DNA from: Deltaproteobacteria bacterium
GTDB lineage: Bacteria; Myxococcota_A; UBA796; GCA-2862545
Reading direction: 5' to 3'
Length of the DNA stretch: 5,852 nt
Assembly (NCBI GenBank): GCA_019307545.1
Contig: JAFDJI010000262.1
Span: 1-5,852 of the forward strand
Below, piece after piece: positions 1-5,603 of the stretch. The notes under the pieces are model-generated. The model saw nothing but the letters and a program-made list of their open reading frames with translations. It searched no databases and was not told the origin of the DNA. A program made the position numbers and the translations under genes. The stretch's first letter is position 1. Each line of letters starts with the position of its first letter.

Positions 1-31
1 GTGGCGCAGATTCGTGGGTGAAGGGGGTCTG

Positions 32-45
32 TCGCCTCTTGGCGA
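32..45 (+). other. Small perfect hairpin TCGCC-TCTT-GGCGA
   Basis: Five perfect base pairs (32-36 with 41-45) enclose a TCTT tetraloop. It lies 10 nt after a possible stop codon at 19-21, so it could mark the end of an upstream transcript. No T-run follows, so it is not a standard intrinsic terminator. A 5-bp stem can also arise by chance in GC-rich DNA. Confidence 0.25.
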
Positions 46-76
46 ATGGTTGTCGATGCCAGGCCGATCCGTTGTC

Positions 77-82
77 CATAAT
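77..82 (+). promoter_or_regulatory. Possible -10 element for the protease gene
   Basis: CATAAT matches the sigma-70 -10 consensus at five of six positions and would place the transcript start about 24 nt before the chosen ATG. The only -35-like hexamer nearby, TTGTCG at 50-55, is 21 nt upstream of it, which is too far. The call therefore rests on one hexamer and is weak. Confidence 0.25.
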
Positions 83-102
83 GGGGTTCCCCTTCCGCAC
101 CC

Positions 103-106
103 GAGG
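103..106 (+). promoter_or_regulatory. Ribosome binding site (GAGG) deciding the protease start
   Basis: GAGG lies 6 nt before the ATG at 113. The alternative in-frame starts, GTG 14 and ATG 56, have no comparable purine-rich site. The ATG at 113 also opens directly into a signal peptide, so site and start support each other. Confidence 0.55.
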
Positions 107-112
107 CCCCTC

Positions 113-1288
113 ATGCTCCAATGGATTCTCCCCGTCACAGCCTTGCTGCTCGCCGGCCCGGCGCTTGCCTCCGGTCAGGGTTCGTACAAGGTGGTGGGGG
201 GGGCACAGGCGGCGCTCGGGGCCTGGCCAGATGCGGCAGGCGTCGTGTTCGGTGGCGATGAGGTCGGGTGCACCGGCGTCCTGGTGGCCCCGGACGTGGT
301 GCTCACCGCCGGGCATTGTACGGAGGGGGTGAGCGTCACCCACGTGATCCTCGACACCAACGATTGGTACCGGACCGAGGGCGAGGTCGTTCGGGTGCAG
401 CGGGCGGTGGCGCACCCCCAATGGTGGAGCAGCTATGACATCGCGGTGCTGGTCCTCCAAGACGACGCGGAAACCGTACCCCGCGCCATCGCCCAGGGTT
501 GCGTCCTCGACGACTACCTGGCCGACAGCGCGCCGGTCGCCATCGTGGGCTACGGCGCCATCGACGTATGGGGCAACCAGTACACCACCGAGCTTCGCGA
601 GGCGTTCACCACCGTGGTGGACCACGACTGCACCGAGATCAACACCGGGTGCGAGCCCAACGTCAGCCCTGGCGGTGAGATTGGTGCTGGAGGCGGCGGT
701 ATCGACGCGTGCTTCGGCGACTCCGGGGGGCCGCTCTACCTGATCACCGAGGTGGGCGACTACCTGGTGGGGACGACTTCGCGCGGGTTCACGACGGGCG
801 ACAAGCCCTGTGAAGACGGGGGGATCTACATTCGCCCCGACGCGGTCGTCGACTGGATCGAGTCGGTGGTTGGGCACGATATTCCCGTTCCGACCTGCAA
901 CTTCCCGCCTGATCTCCAGCCGGACGTGTGGAAGGTGTCGCGGGGGAAGACCAGCACGAAGCGTTTCAACGCCGATGACCCCGATGGTGACGACGGGCAC
1001 ACCTGGGCGCTGGTGGAGCAGGCCCTGCAGGGGGAGGTGGTGGTCCACGAGGACGGCAGCATCGACTACATCGCGGGCCCCGAGTACCTGGGACTCGACG
1101 AGTTCGTGGTCACGGTGACCGACTCCGGCTACCCCGCCCACACCGTGGAGGCCACGGTCCCGGTGGAGGTGGTGAAGCGGGCGTGTGGTTGCGCGACTCC
1201 CGCTGTGCCGGCTTCGGGCTGGCTCGCCGGGCTCCTCGCACTGCTCGCCCTGCGCCGCCGGCGCCCGTCAGCTGCGGTCCTCGAGTAG
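113..1288 (+). CDS. Secreted trypsin-family serine protease with MYXO-CTERM-like tail
   Basis: This 391-aa protein is a predicted exported S1-family (chymotrypsin-fold) endopeptidase. Residues 1-19 form a signal peptide ending ALA, then a short propeptide to Lys26, followed by VVGG (27-30), the usual new N-terminus of an active S1 protease. The catalytic triad is visible: His68 in TAGHC, Asp109 in DIAVL and Ser204 in GDSGGP. Asp198, six residues before Ser204, corresponds to Asp189 of trypsin and predicts cleavage after Arg/Lys. Cys53/Cys69 and Cys200/Cys233 match the standard disulfides. Residues about 262-354 resemble a cadherin/Ig-like module (NADDPDGDD, later a Y-LG-DEF-VTVTD pattern). 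The tail has Cys358-Gly-Cys360, a hydrophobic helix (about 366-380) and Arg381-384, as in MYXO-CTERM sorting signals, which are cleaved by myxosortases. Surface anchoring or release is thus inferred. Oddly, the signal peptide n-region has no positive charge. The natural substrate is unknown. Confidence 0.9.
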   Translation: MLQWILPVTALLLAGPALASGQGSYKVVGGAQAALGAWPDAAGVVFGGDEVGCTGVLVAPDVVLTAGHCTEGVSVTHVILDTNDWYRTEGEVVRVQRAVAHPQWWSSYDIAVLVLQDDAETVPRAIAQGCVLDDYLADSAPVAIVGYGAIDVWGNQYTTELREAFTTVVDHDCTEINTGCEPNVSPGGEIGAGGGGIDACFGDSGGPLYLITEVGDYLVGTTSRGFTTGDKPCEDGGIYIRPDAVVDWIESVVGHDIPVPTCNFPPDLQPDVWKVSRGKTSTKRFNADDPDGDDGHTWALVEQALQGEVVVHEDGSIDYIAGPEYLGLDEFVVTVTDSGYPAHTVEATVPVEVVKRACGCATPAVPASGWLAGLLALLALRRRRPSAAVLE

Positions 1289-2356
1289 CCCCACCCGGTT
1301 CTCGTCCCGCTCCGGCAGCCCACTCCGCAGCCGTATCTTCCGGCCCTCCCGCTTCCCGTGCTCGTAGGCCGGCGTCCTCGTGAGCTGGACCCTTCGGGTT
1401 GCCCGGAGCCTGGGGTGGCGCCTCCCCACGTAGGCGTCGAGGCCGGCATCTCCCACCCACACCAACCCCTCCTCCCGGTTCCCGCGTGCCTGTTCCTCCA
1501 GCTTTTCTCGGAAGCCGAGCACCACTCCGAGCAGGTACCGACTGTGTTCTCCACCCACACGCTTGTCGCTCGACGCCTTGTAGGCACGCCAGAGACGCTT
1601 TGCGGTGTCCAGAAGGAAGCGATGGACGTACTCCGCCGTCTCCAGGTTCGCCGGGCTCCCGCTCACCTCCAGCACCTTGCCGCGTCTGGCGCGGGAGGGG
1701 ATCCACGCCGGCACCCACACCGGGCTCACGAAGAAGTGCTCCCCCAGGATTCCGGCGAGGATGCGCTCGTGGGACGCCACCCTGAGCGCCGGCTCCCCGA
1801 GCTGGCGGAACCCGTAGCGTTGCGCCGCCGCGGTCTCCGACCAGGCGATGTTGTGCTCGAGCATGAGCCGCTGGGCCGCGTTCATCGCCGCCCGCGCCTC
1901 GTTCTCGTTGGGACTGCCCCCGAGCGCGAGGAGCCGCTGGATGCGGCCGACCACCTTCGCGGTGGGGTCCTCGGCGGCGGTGGGTTGGGGCAGGCCGCGT
2001 GCCGCGAGGTCGATGCCGTGGCGCTCGCACACCTTTTGGAACGCCGGGCCATGGGCCGTCTCGTCGCATACCCGGAGCACCTCGGCGACGTACTGGTGGG
2101 CCATCTCGTGCTTCAGCACTTCCACCACCGAGGTCCACGACGCCTCCACCAGCAGCGACCGGGAAAAGACGATGGTGCGCTCGGCGGAAGACCACTTCGC
2201 CAACACCGCGGAGCGGGTGGTGAGATCGAGCGAAGGCGGCCGCATCGCTTCTGCGAAGTAGAGGTGGTTGTAGTGTTTCCAGGTCCGGTGCAGCTCACGG
2301 AGGAGTGCGGTCTCCAGGACTTCTTTGTGGGGGCGGTGGTTTGTCAAGTGAAACAC
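1268..2356 (-). CDS. SprT-like zinc metalloprotease fused to a DUF2786-type region
   Basis: This 362-aa protein has no signal peptide and is predicted to be cytoplasmic. The N-terminal part (about 14-120) looks like a SprT-like domain: a helix with an N-x-x-YF pattern (Asn30), then the zinc motif HEMAH (His83, Glu84, His87), with His102 in AHGPAF as likely third ligand. Eukaryotic SPRTN, in the same clan, cleaves DNA-protein crosslinks, but bacterial members are little characterised. Residues about 134-172 fit DUF2786 (RIQRLLAL, then EARAAMNAAQRLM). Residues about 195-325 resemble the domain that usually follows DUF2786, with a G-S-P-A-N-L-E-TAEYV segment. The C-terminus is rich in Arg/Lys, which would suit nucleic-acid binding. 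The GTG start is chosen because the SprT domain needs the N-terminal residues; no good ribosome binding site precedes it, and a TTG three codons later is possible. The last 21 bp overlap the end of the convergent protease gene. A role in DNA or protein quality control is only inferred. Confidence 0.85.
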   Translation of the reverse strand: MFHLTNHRPHKEVLETALLRELHRTWKHYNHLYFAEAMRPPSLDLTTRSAVLAKWSSAERTIVFSRSLLVEASWTSVVEVLKHEMAHQYVAEVLRVCDETAHGPAFQKVCERHGIDLAARGLPQPTAAEDPTAKVVGRIQRLLALGGSPNENEARAAMNAAQRLMLEHNIAWSETAAAQRYGFRQLGEPALRVASHERILAGILGEHFFVSPVWVPAWIPSRARRGKVLEVSGSPANLETAEYVHRFLLDTAKRLWRAYKASSDKRVGGEHSRYLLGVVLGFREKLEEQARGNREEGLVWVGDAGLDAYVGRRHPRLRATRRVQLTRTPAYEHGKREGRKIRLRSGLPERDENRVGLLEDRS

Positions 2357-2373
2357 CGAAGACAGGTTTGTCA
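2338..2373. repeat. Perfect 9-bp direct repeat at the divergent promoter region
   Basis: GGTTTGTCA occurs at 2338-2346 and again at 2365-2373, 27 bp apart. A partial third copy sharing TTGTC follows at 2375-2379. The first copy lies inside the first codons of the minus-strand gene and the second in the spacer ahead of the export operon. Paired half-sites here could bind a regulator, but a 9-bp match can also be chance. Confidence 0.35.
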
Positions 2374-2374
2374 G

Positions 2375-2403
2375 TTGTCCATCTGATACTCAGACTGCAT
2401 ATT
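2375..2403 (+). promoter_or_regulatory. Possible promoter of the polysaccharide operon
   Basis: TTGTCC (2375-2380) and CATATT (2398-2403) are 17 nt apart and each matches the sigma-70 consensus at four of six positions. A better -35 (TTGTCA, 2368-2373) has no good -10 at normal spacing. The 2357-2433 spacer is visibly more AT-rich than its surroundings and is the only gap in front of the four-gene operon, so some promoter is expected here. The exact elements are uncertain. Confidence 0.3.
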
Positions 2404-2420
2404 TGGAACGCACCCCTCGG

Positions 2421-2426
2421 GGGAGG
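2421..2426 (+). promoter_or_regulatory. Ribosome binding site (GGGAGG) for the OPX gene
   Basis: GGGAGG sits 7 nt before the GTG at 2434 and fixes that start, although the frame stays open upstream to 2305. CCTC at 2415-2418 could pair with GAGG at 2423-2426 across a GGGG loop and partly mask the site; that stem is only 4 bp. Confidence 0.7.
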
Positions 2427-2433
2427 TTGCTTC

Positions 2434-3252
2434 GTGAGACTTCGGTATCTATTCCTGGCCGCCTTCGTGATGACCCCCTTTGTCGCCGTCGCGCAGGACG
2501 TTCCGAGCCCAGCTTCGGTGGCGGTCGTCCAGGATGCCTACCGCGTCGGGCCGAAAGACGTCCTCGCCATCTCGGTATACGGGGAGGCCGACCTCACGGG
2601 AAAGCAACCCGTAACCGAAGACGGGCACGTATTCGTGCCGCTCATCGGCGAAGTGCCGGTGGCCGGGCTCACCGTGCAGGAGACGGCCCGACTCCTCACC
2701 GAGCGGCTCGCGGACGGCTACCTGGTCCATCCGCAGGTTTCGGTGCAGGTGGACGAGTACAAGAGCCAGAAGGTCTCGGTCGTGGGTGCGGTGAAGCGCC
2801 CCGGCGACTACTACCTGAGTGGTCCCACCACGCTGCTGGACCTCATCGGTCGTGCGGGGAACATCGACACCGAGAAGAGCGCGCGTGAGGTCCGTGTGCG
2901 TCGTGCATCGGGCGAGATCGTGGTGGTAGGGATCGACGCGCTTCTCTCCACCGGGCAGGGCGACTTGCCGCTTCGTATGGGGGATGTGGTGACCGTGCCC
3001 CCCGGGCAGTTCGTCTACGTGGCCGGGGAAGTGGACAAACCCGGCGCTGTCGTGTTCTGGGAGGGGCTCACCGTCACCCAGGCCCTCACCAAGGTGGGTG
3101 GTCCCTCCGAAACCGCCCGTCTCAAAGGGGCCTACATCCTGCGGGGCGGTGAACGCATTCCCGTCAATCTCCGTCGCATCCTGGAGGGTCGGGAGGCAGA
3201 CATTGCTCTGGAGCCGGGCGACCAACTCTTCCTGAAGGAATCGCCCATCTAG
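2434..3252 (+). CDS. Short Wza-like polysaccharide export (OPX) protein
   Basis: This 272-aa protein belongs to the OPX family that carries capsule or exopolysaccharide out of the cell. Residues 1-20 are a signal peptide ending AVA before Gln21. Residues about 35-108 form the Poly_export domain (starts YRVGPKDVL; later PLIGEVPVAGLT). Two SLBB domains follow, at about 113-156 (starts KVSVVGAVKRPG) and 193-268 (starts FVYVAGEVDKPG). E. coli Wza is about 380 aa, is lipidated at Cys and ends in an amphipathic helix that forms the outer-membrane pore. This protein has no cysteine at the signal cleavage site and stops just after the second SLBB domain, so it has neither feature. It resembles the short OPX proteins described in Myxococcus xanthus, which work with a separate outer-membrane beta-barrel. 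It is the first gene of the operon, with wecC starting 7 nt downstream. The GTG start is supported by a strong ribosome binding site. Confidence 0.92.
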   Translation: MRLRYLFLAAFVMTPFVAVAQDVPSPASVAVVQDAYRVGPKDVLAISVYGEADLTGKQPVTEDGHVFVPLIGEVPVAGLTVQETARLLTERLADGYLVHPQVSVQVDEYKSQKVSVVGAVKRPGDYYLSGPTTLLDLIGRAGNIDTEKSAREVRVRRASGEIVVVGIDALLSTGQGDLPLRMGDVVTVPPGQFVYVAGEVDKPGAVVFWEGLTVTQALTKVGGPSETARLKGAYILRGGERIPVNLRRILEGREADIALEPGDQLFLKESPI

Positions 3253-3259
3253 TCGCACG

Positions 3260-4471
3260 ATGGAACCTCTCCGCATCTGCGTACTCGGGCTCGGGTACAT
3301 CGGTCTGCCCACCGCGAGCCTGCTCGCCACCAAGGGCTTTCGGGTCCTCGGGGTGGACGTGAACCCGGACGTGGTGGAGACGATCAACCGCGGTGCCATC
3401 CACATCAAGGAGCCGGAGCTGGACATCCTGGTCCGCTCGGCGGTGCACTCCGGGAACCTGAAGGCGGCTACCGAGCCTTCCGAGGCCGAGATCTTCATCA
3501 TCGCCGTGCCTACCCCCTTCATGGAGGGGCATCGGCCGGACCTCTCCTACATCGAGGCCGCCACCGCCGCGCTGGCCCCGTGCCTGCGCAAGGGCGATCT
3601 GGTGATCCTGGAGTCGACCTCGCCGGTGGGCACCACCGACCGCGTGAGCATGCAGCTTCGGGAGGCGCGGCCAGACCTCGTGGATGGCGAGAACGCCACC
3701 TTCTTCGTCACCCATTGCCCAGAGCGGGTCCTTCCGGGCCGGATCCTGAGGGAGTTGGTGGAGAACGACCGCATCGTGGGTGGGGTGGACCCACCGTCGA
3801 CCGAGGCCGCATCGCGGTTCTATCGGACCTTCGTGAGCGGTGAGGTGCTCGCCACGGACGCGCGCACCGCAGAGATGGCCAAGCTGGTCGAAAACTCCTA
3901 CCGCGACGTCAACATCGCCTTCGCGAACGAGTTGTCGATCCTGTCGCACCGGTTCGGGATCAACGTGTGGGAGCTCATCCGGCTCGCCAATCACCACCCA
4001 CGGGTGAGCATCCTCCAGCCGGGGGCGGGCGTCGGGGGGCACTGCCTGGCCGTGGATCCGTGGTTCATCGTTTCCTCTGCCCCCGAGGACGCCCGGCTCA
4101 TTCGCACCAGCCGAGAGGTGAACGAGGGCAAGACCCGCTGGGTGGTGGAGCGGGCTCTGGACCGCGCGCGGCGGTTTCGAGACCCGGTGGTGGCGGTGCT
4201 CGGCCTGACCTACAAGCCCGATATCGACGATTTGCGCGAGTCGCCCGCACTGGAGGTCGCGCGCGCCCTGATTGCCGAGGTGGAGGGCGAGGTCCTCGCC
4301 TGTGATCCCAACCTCCGGGTCTTTGAGGAGTTTCCCCTCCACTCCCTGGAGGAGTGCCTCGAACGGGCCGACATCGTGGTGGCACTGGTGGCCCACCGCG
4401 AGTTCCGCCACCTCGACTCGGAGCTGCTCAAGGACCGGGTGATCATCGACGCGTGCGGAGTGATTCGGTGA
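3260..4471 (+). CDS. wecC: UDP-N-acetyl-D-mannosamine dehydrogenase
   Basis: This 403-aa cytoplasmic enzyme oxidises UDP-ManNAc to UDP-ManNAcA in two NAD+-dependent steps. The N-terminal Rossmann domain starts with LGLGYIGLP (glycines 10, 12, 15), and Asp33 would bind the adenosine ribose. EST (118-120), Lys208, Asn212, catalytic Cys262 in GVGGHCLAVDPW and Asp266 match the UDP-sugar dehydrogenase active site. The C-terminal UDP-binding domain begins near VAVLGLTYKPDIDDLRESPA (312-331). The stretch NHHPRVSILQPGAGVGGHC is close to my memory of E. coli WecC and separates it from UDP-glucose dehydrogenase; its partner wecB next door supports the same choice. A nearby 6-dehydrogenase acting on another N-acetyl sugar is the main alternative. 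No ribosome binding site lies at normal distance from the ATG, so translation is probably coupled to the OPX gene, which ends 7 nt earlier. Confidence 0.92.
   Translation: MEPLRICVLGLGYIGLPTASLLATKGFRVLGVDVNPDVVETINRGAIHIKEPELDILVRSAVHSGNLKAATEPSEAEIFIIAVPTPFMEGHRPDLSYIEAATAALAPCLRKGDLVILESTSPVGTTDRVSMQLREARPDLVDGENATFFVTHCPERVLPGRILRELVENDRIVGGVDPPSTEAASRFYRTFVSGEVLATDARTAEMAKLVENSYRDVNIAFANELSILSHRFGINVWELIRLANHHPRVSILQPGAGVGGHCLAVDPWFIVSSAPEDARLIRTSREVNEGKTRWVVERALDRARRFRDPVVAVLGLTYKPDIDDLRESPALEVARALIAEVEGEVLACDPNLRVFEEFPLHSLEECLERADIVVALVAHREFRHLDSELLKDRVIIDACGVIR
4457..4460 (+). promoter_or_regulatory. Ribosome binding site (GGAG) inside wecC for wecB
   Basis: GGAG lies within the last codons of wecC, 7 nt before the GTG at 4468. 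It selects this GTG over the in-frame GTG at 4453 and over upstream codons that would add about 38 residues unlike any WecB. Confidence 0.6.
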
Positions 4472-5601
4472 CCCGACGGGTCCTCTCGGTCTTCGGGACC
4501 CGACCAGAGGCCATCAAGATGGCTCCGGTGGTGCGCGCACTCGAGGCGAGCCCGGACTTCGAGGGTCGCGTGTGCGTCACCGCGCAGCACCGTGGCATGC
4601 TCGACCAGGTGCTCGCCGCGTTCGGAATTTCGCCTCACCACGACCTGGGGATCATGCGCGCGGAGCAGGATCTCTACGACATCACCAGCCGGGTGCTGCT
4701 CGGGCTGCGCGAAGTGCTGCACGCGGAGCGGCCAGACCTGGTGTTGGTCCACGGCGACACCACCACCACCCTCGCTGCGACCCTGGCCGCGTTCTACGCC
4801 CACATCCCGGTGGGCCACGTCGAGGCGGGTCTGCGAACCGGATCCTTGGAGGCGCCGTGGCCCGAGGAGGCGAACCGGGTGCTCGCAGACCGGCTGTGCA
4901 CCTGGCATTTCGCCCCCACCGCGCTGGCGCGGGATGCGCTTCTCGCCGAGGGCTTGGAGCCGTCACGGATCCGGGTGACTGGGAATACGGTGATCGACGC
5001 GCTGTTGTGGATGCGCGACAAGGTCGCCGATGTGGACCTCGAACGGTGGCGCCCCGAATTCGACACCGCGTTTTCGGCCATCGCCGACCCCAAACTTCCT
5101 GTCATCCTGGTGACGGGGCACCGCCGGGAGAGCTTCGGGGCGGGGTTCGACCGCATCTGCCGTGCTCTGGGGGTCCTCGCGCGGTTGCACCCGGAGGTGC
5201 ACATCGTCTACCCGGTCCACCTCAACCCGAACGTCCAGCGGCCAGTGCGGGCCGCCCTGTCCGAGGTAGCCAACATCCACCTGCTGGCACCGCTCGACTA
5301 CGCGCCCTTCGTGCGGCTCATGGACCGGTGCACCCTCATCCTCACCGATTCGGGCGGCATCCAGGAGGAGGCGCCCAGCCTCGGCAAGCCGGTCTTGGTG
5401 ATGCGGGAGAAGACCGAGCGCCCCGAGGGGTTGGAGGCGGGGACCGTACGCCTGGTGGGGACAGACGAGGCACGGATCGTGGAGGCCGCCGGGCGCCTGC
5501 TCACCGATCCCCGTGCCTACGAGGAGATGCAGCACGCCCACAATCCATACGGAGATGGGCTCGCAGCGCAGCGTATCGTGGCCGCGTTGCGGCAGGAGTG
5601 A
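4468..5601 (+). CDS. wecB: UDP-N-acetylglucosamine 2-epimerase (non-hydrolysing)
   Basis: This 377-aa cytoplasmic enzyme interconverts UDP-GlcNAc and UDP-ManNAc, supplying the substrate of the neighbouring WecC. The length matches E. coli WecB (376 aa), and many blocks look nearly identical to it: FGTRPEAIKMAP (9-20), VTAQHRGMLDQVL (37-49), VHGDTTTTLAA (94-104), GHVEAGLRTG (116-125), PWPEEANR (130-137), TGHRRESFG (216-224), YPVHLNPNV (248-256) and TDSGGIQEEAPSLGKPVLVM (293-312). Asp97, Glu119, Glu133 and His218 are the likely catalytic or substrate-binding counterparts of the E. coli residues. The fold is the two-domain GT-B type, with the active site in the cleft. The start GTG overlaps the wecC stop as GTGA, which indicates coupled translation. 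The order wecC-wecB is the reverse of the E. coli enterobacterial common antigen cluster. Confidence 0.96.
   Translation: MTRRVLSVFGTRPEAIKMAPVVRALEASPDFEGRVCVTAQHRGMLDQVLAAFGISPHHDLGIMRAEQDLYDITSRVLLGLREVLHAERPDLVLVHGDTTTTLAATLAAFYAHIPVGHVEAGLRTGSLEAPWPEEANRVLADRLCTWHFAPTALARDALLAEGLEPSRIRVTGNTVIDALLWMRDKVADVDLERWRPEFDTAFSAIADPKLPVILVTGHRRESFGAGFDRICRALGVLARLHPEVHIVYPVHLNPNVQRPVRAALSEVANIHLLAPLDYAPFVRLMDRCTLILTDSGGIQEEAPSLGKPVLVMREKTERPEGLEAGTVRLVGTDEARIVEAAGRLLTDPRAYEEMQHAHNPYGDGLAAQRIVAALRQE
5594..5598 (+). promoter_or_regulatory. Ribosome binding site (AGGAG) for the galE-type gene
   Basis: AGGAG ends 5 nt before the ATG at 5604 and overlaps the final codons of wecB, as expected for an internal operon gene. 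Confidence 0.65.
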
Positions 5602-5603
5602 GC

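Larger units (their letters stand above)
1..112. other. Non-coding leader before the protease gene
   Basis: No gene is supported here. The protease frame is open back to a GTG at 14, but the residues before position 113 look nothing like a signal peptide or a protease domain. On the + strand, frame 1 reads six codons and then TGA at 19-21, which could be the end of an upstream gene; six codons are too few to identify it. The stretch also holds a small hairpin at 32-45 and a weak -10-like CATAAT at 77-82, each listed separately. Confidence 0.5.

Noticed and set aside
14..112. Longer N-terminus for the secreted protease from GTG 14 or ATG 56
   Set aside because: The added residues would bury the signal peptide, and neither start has a ribosome binding site.
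1110..2195. Second minus-strand frame of about 361 codons in the SprT-like region
   Set aside because: It is a shifted frame of the same strand with an Arg/Gly/Pro/Ala-rich product, typical of GC-rich shadow frames.
1358..2386. Plus-strand open frame opposite the SprT-like gene (about 342 codons)
   Set aside because: The minus-strand product has HEMAH and other family motifs, while this frame gives a low-complexity Arg/Pro/His-rich product without a family resemblance.
2385..2390. GATACT as the -10 partner of TTGTCA at 2368-2373
   Set aside because: The spacing is only 11 nt, too short for a sigma-70 promoter.
2305..2433. Longer N-terminus for the OPX protein from 2305
   Set aside because: It would add 43 residues ahead of a good signal peptide and would overlap the divergent gene's start; GTG 2434 has a strong ribosome binding site.
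2449..3522. Minus-strand open frame opposite the OPX gene and the start of wecC
   Set aside because: It spans two real genes and their junction, and its product shows no domain or signal.
3164..4411. Long minus-strand open frame opposite wecC (about 415 codons)
   Set aside because: It is fully antisense to a gene with clear catalytic motifs. Its product is rich in His, Gly, Arg and Val, with no recognisable domain, as expected from the complement of GC-rich coding DNA.
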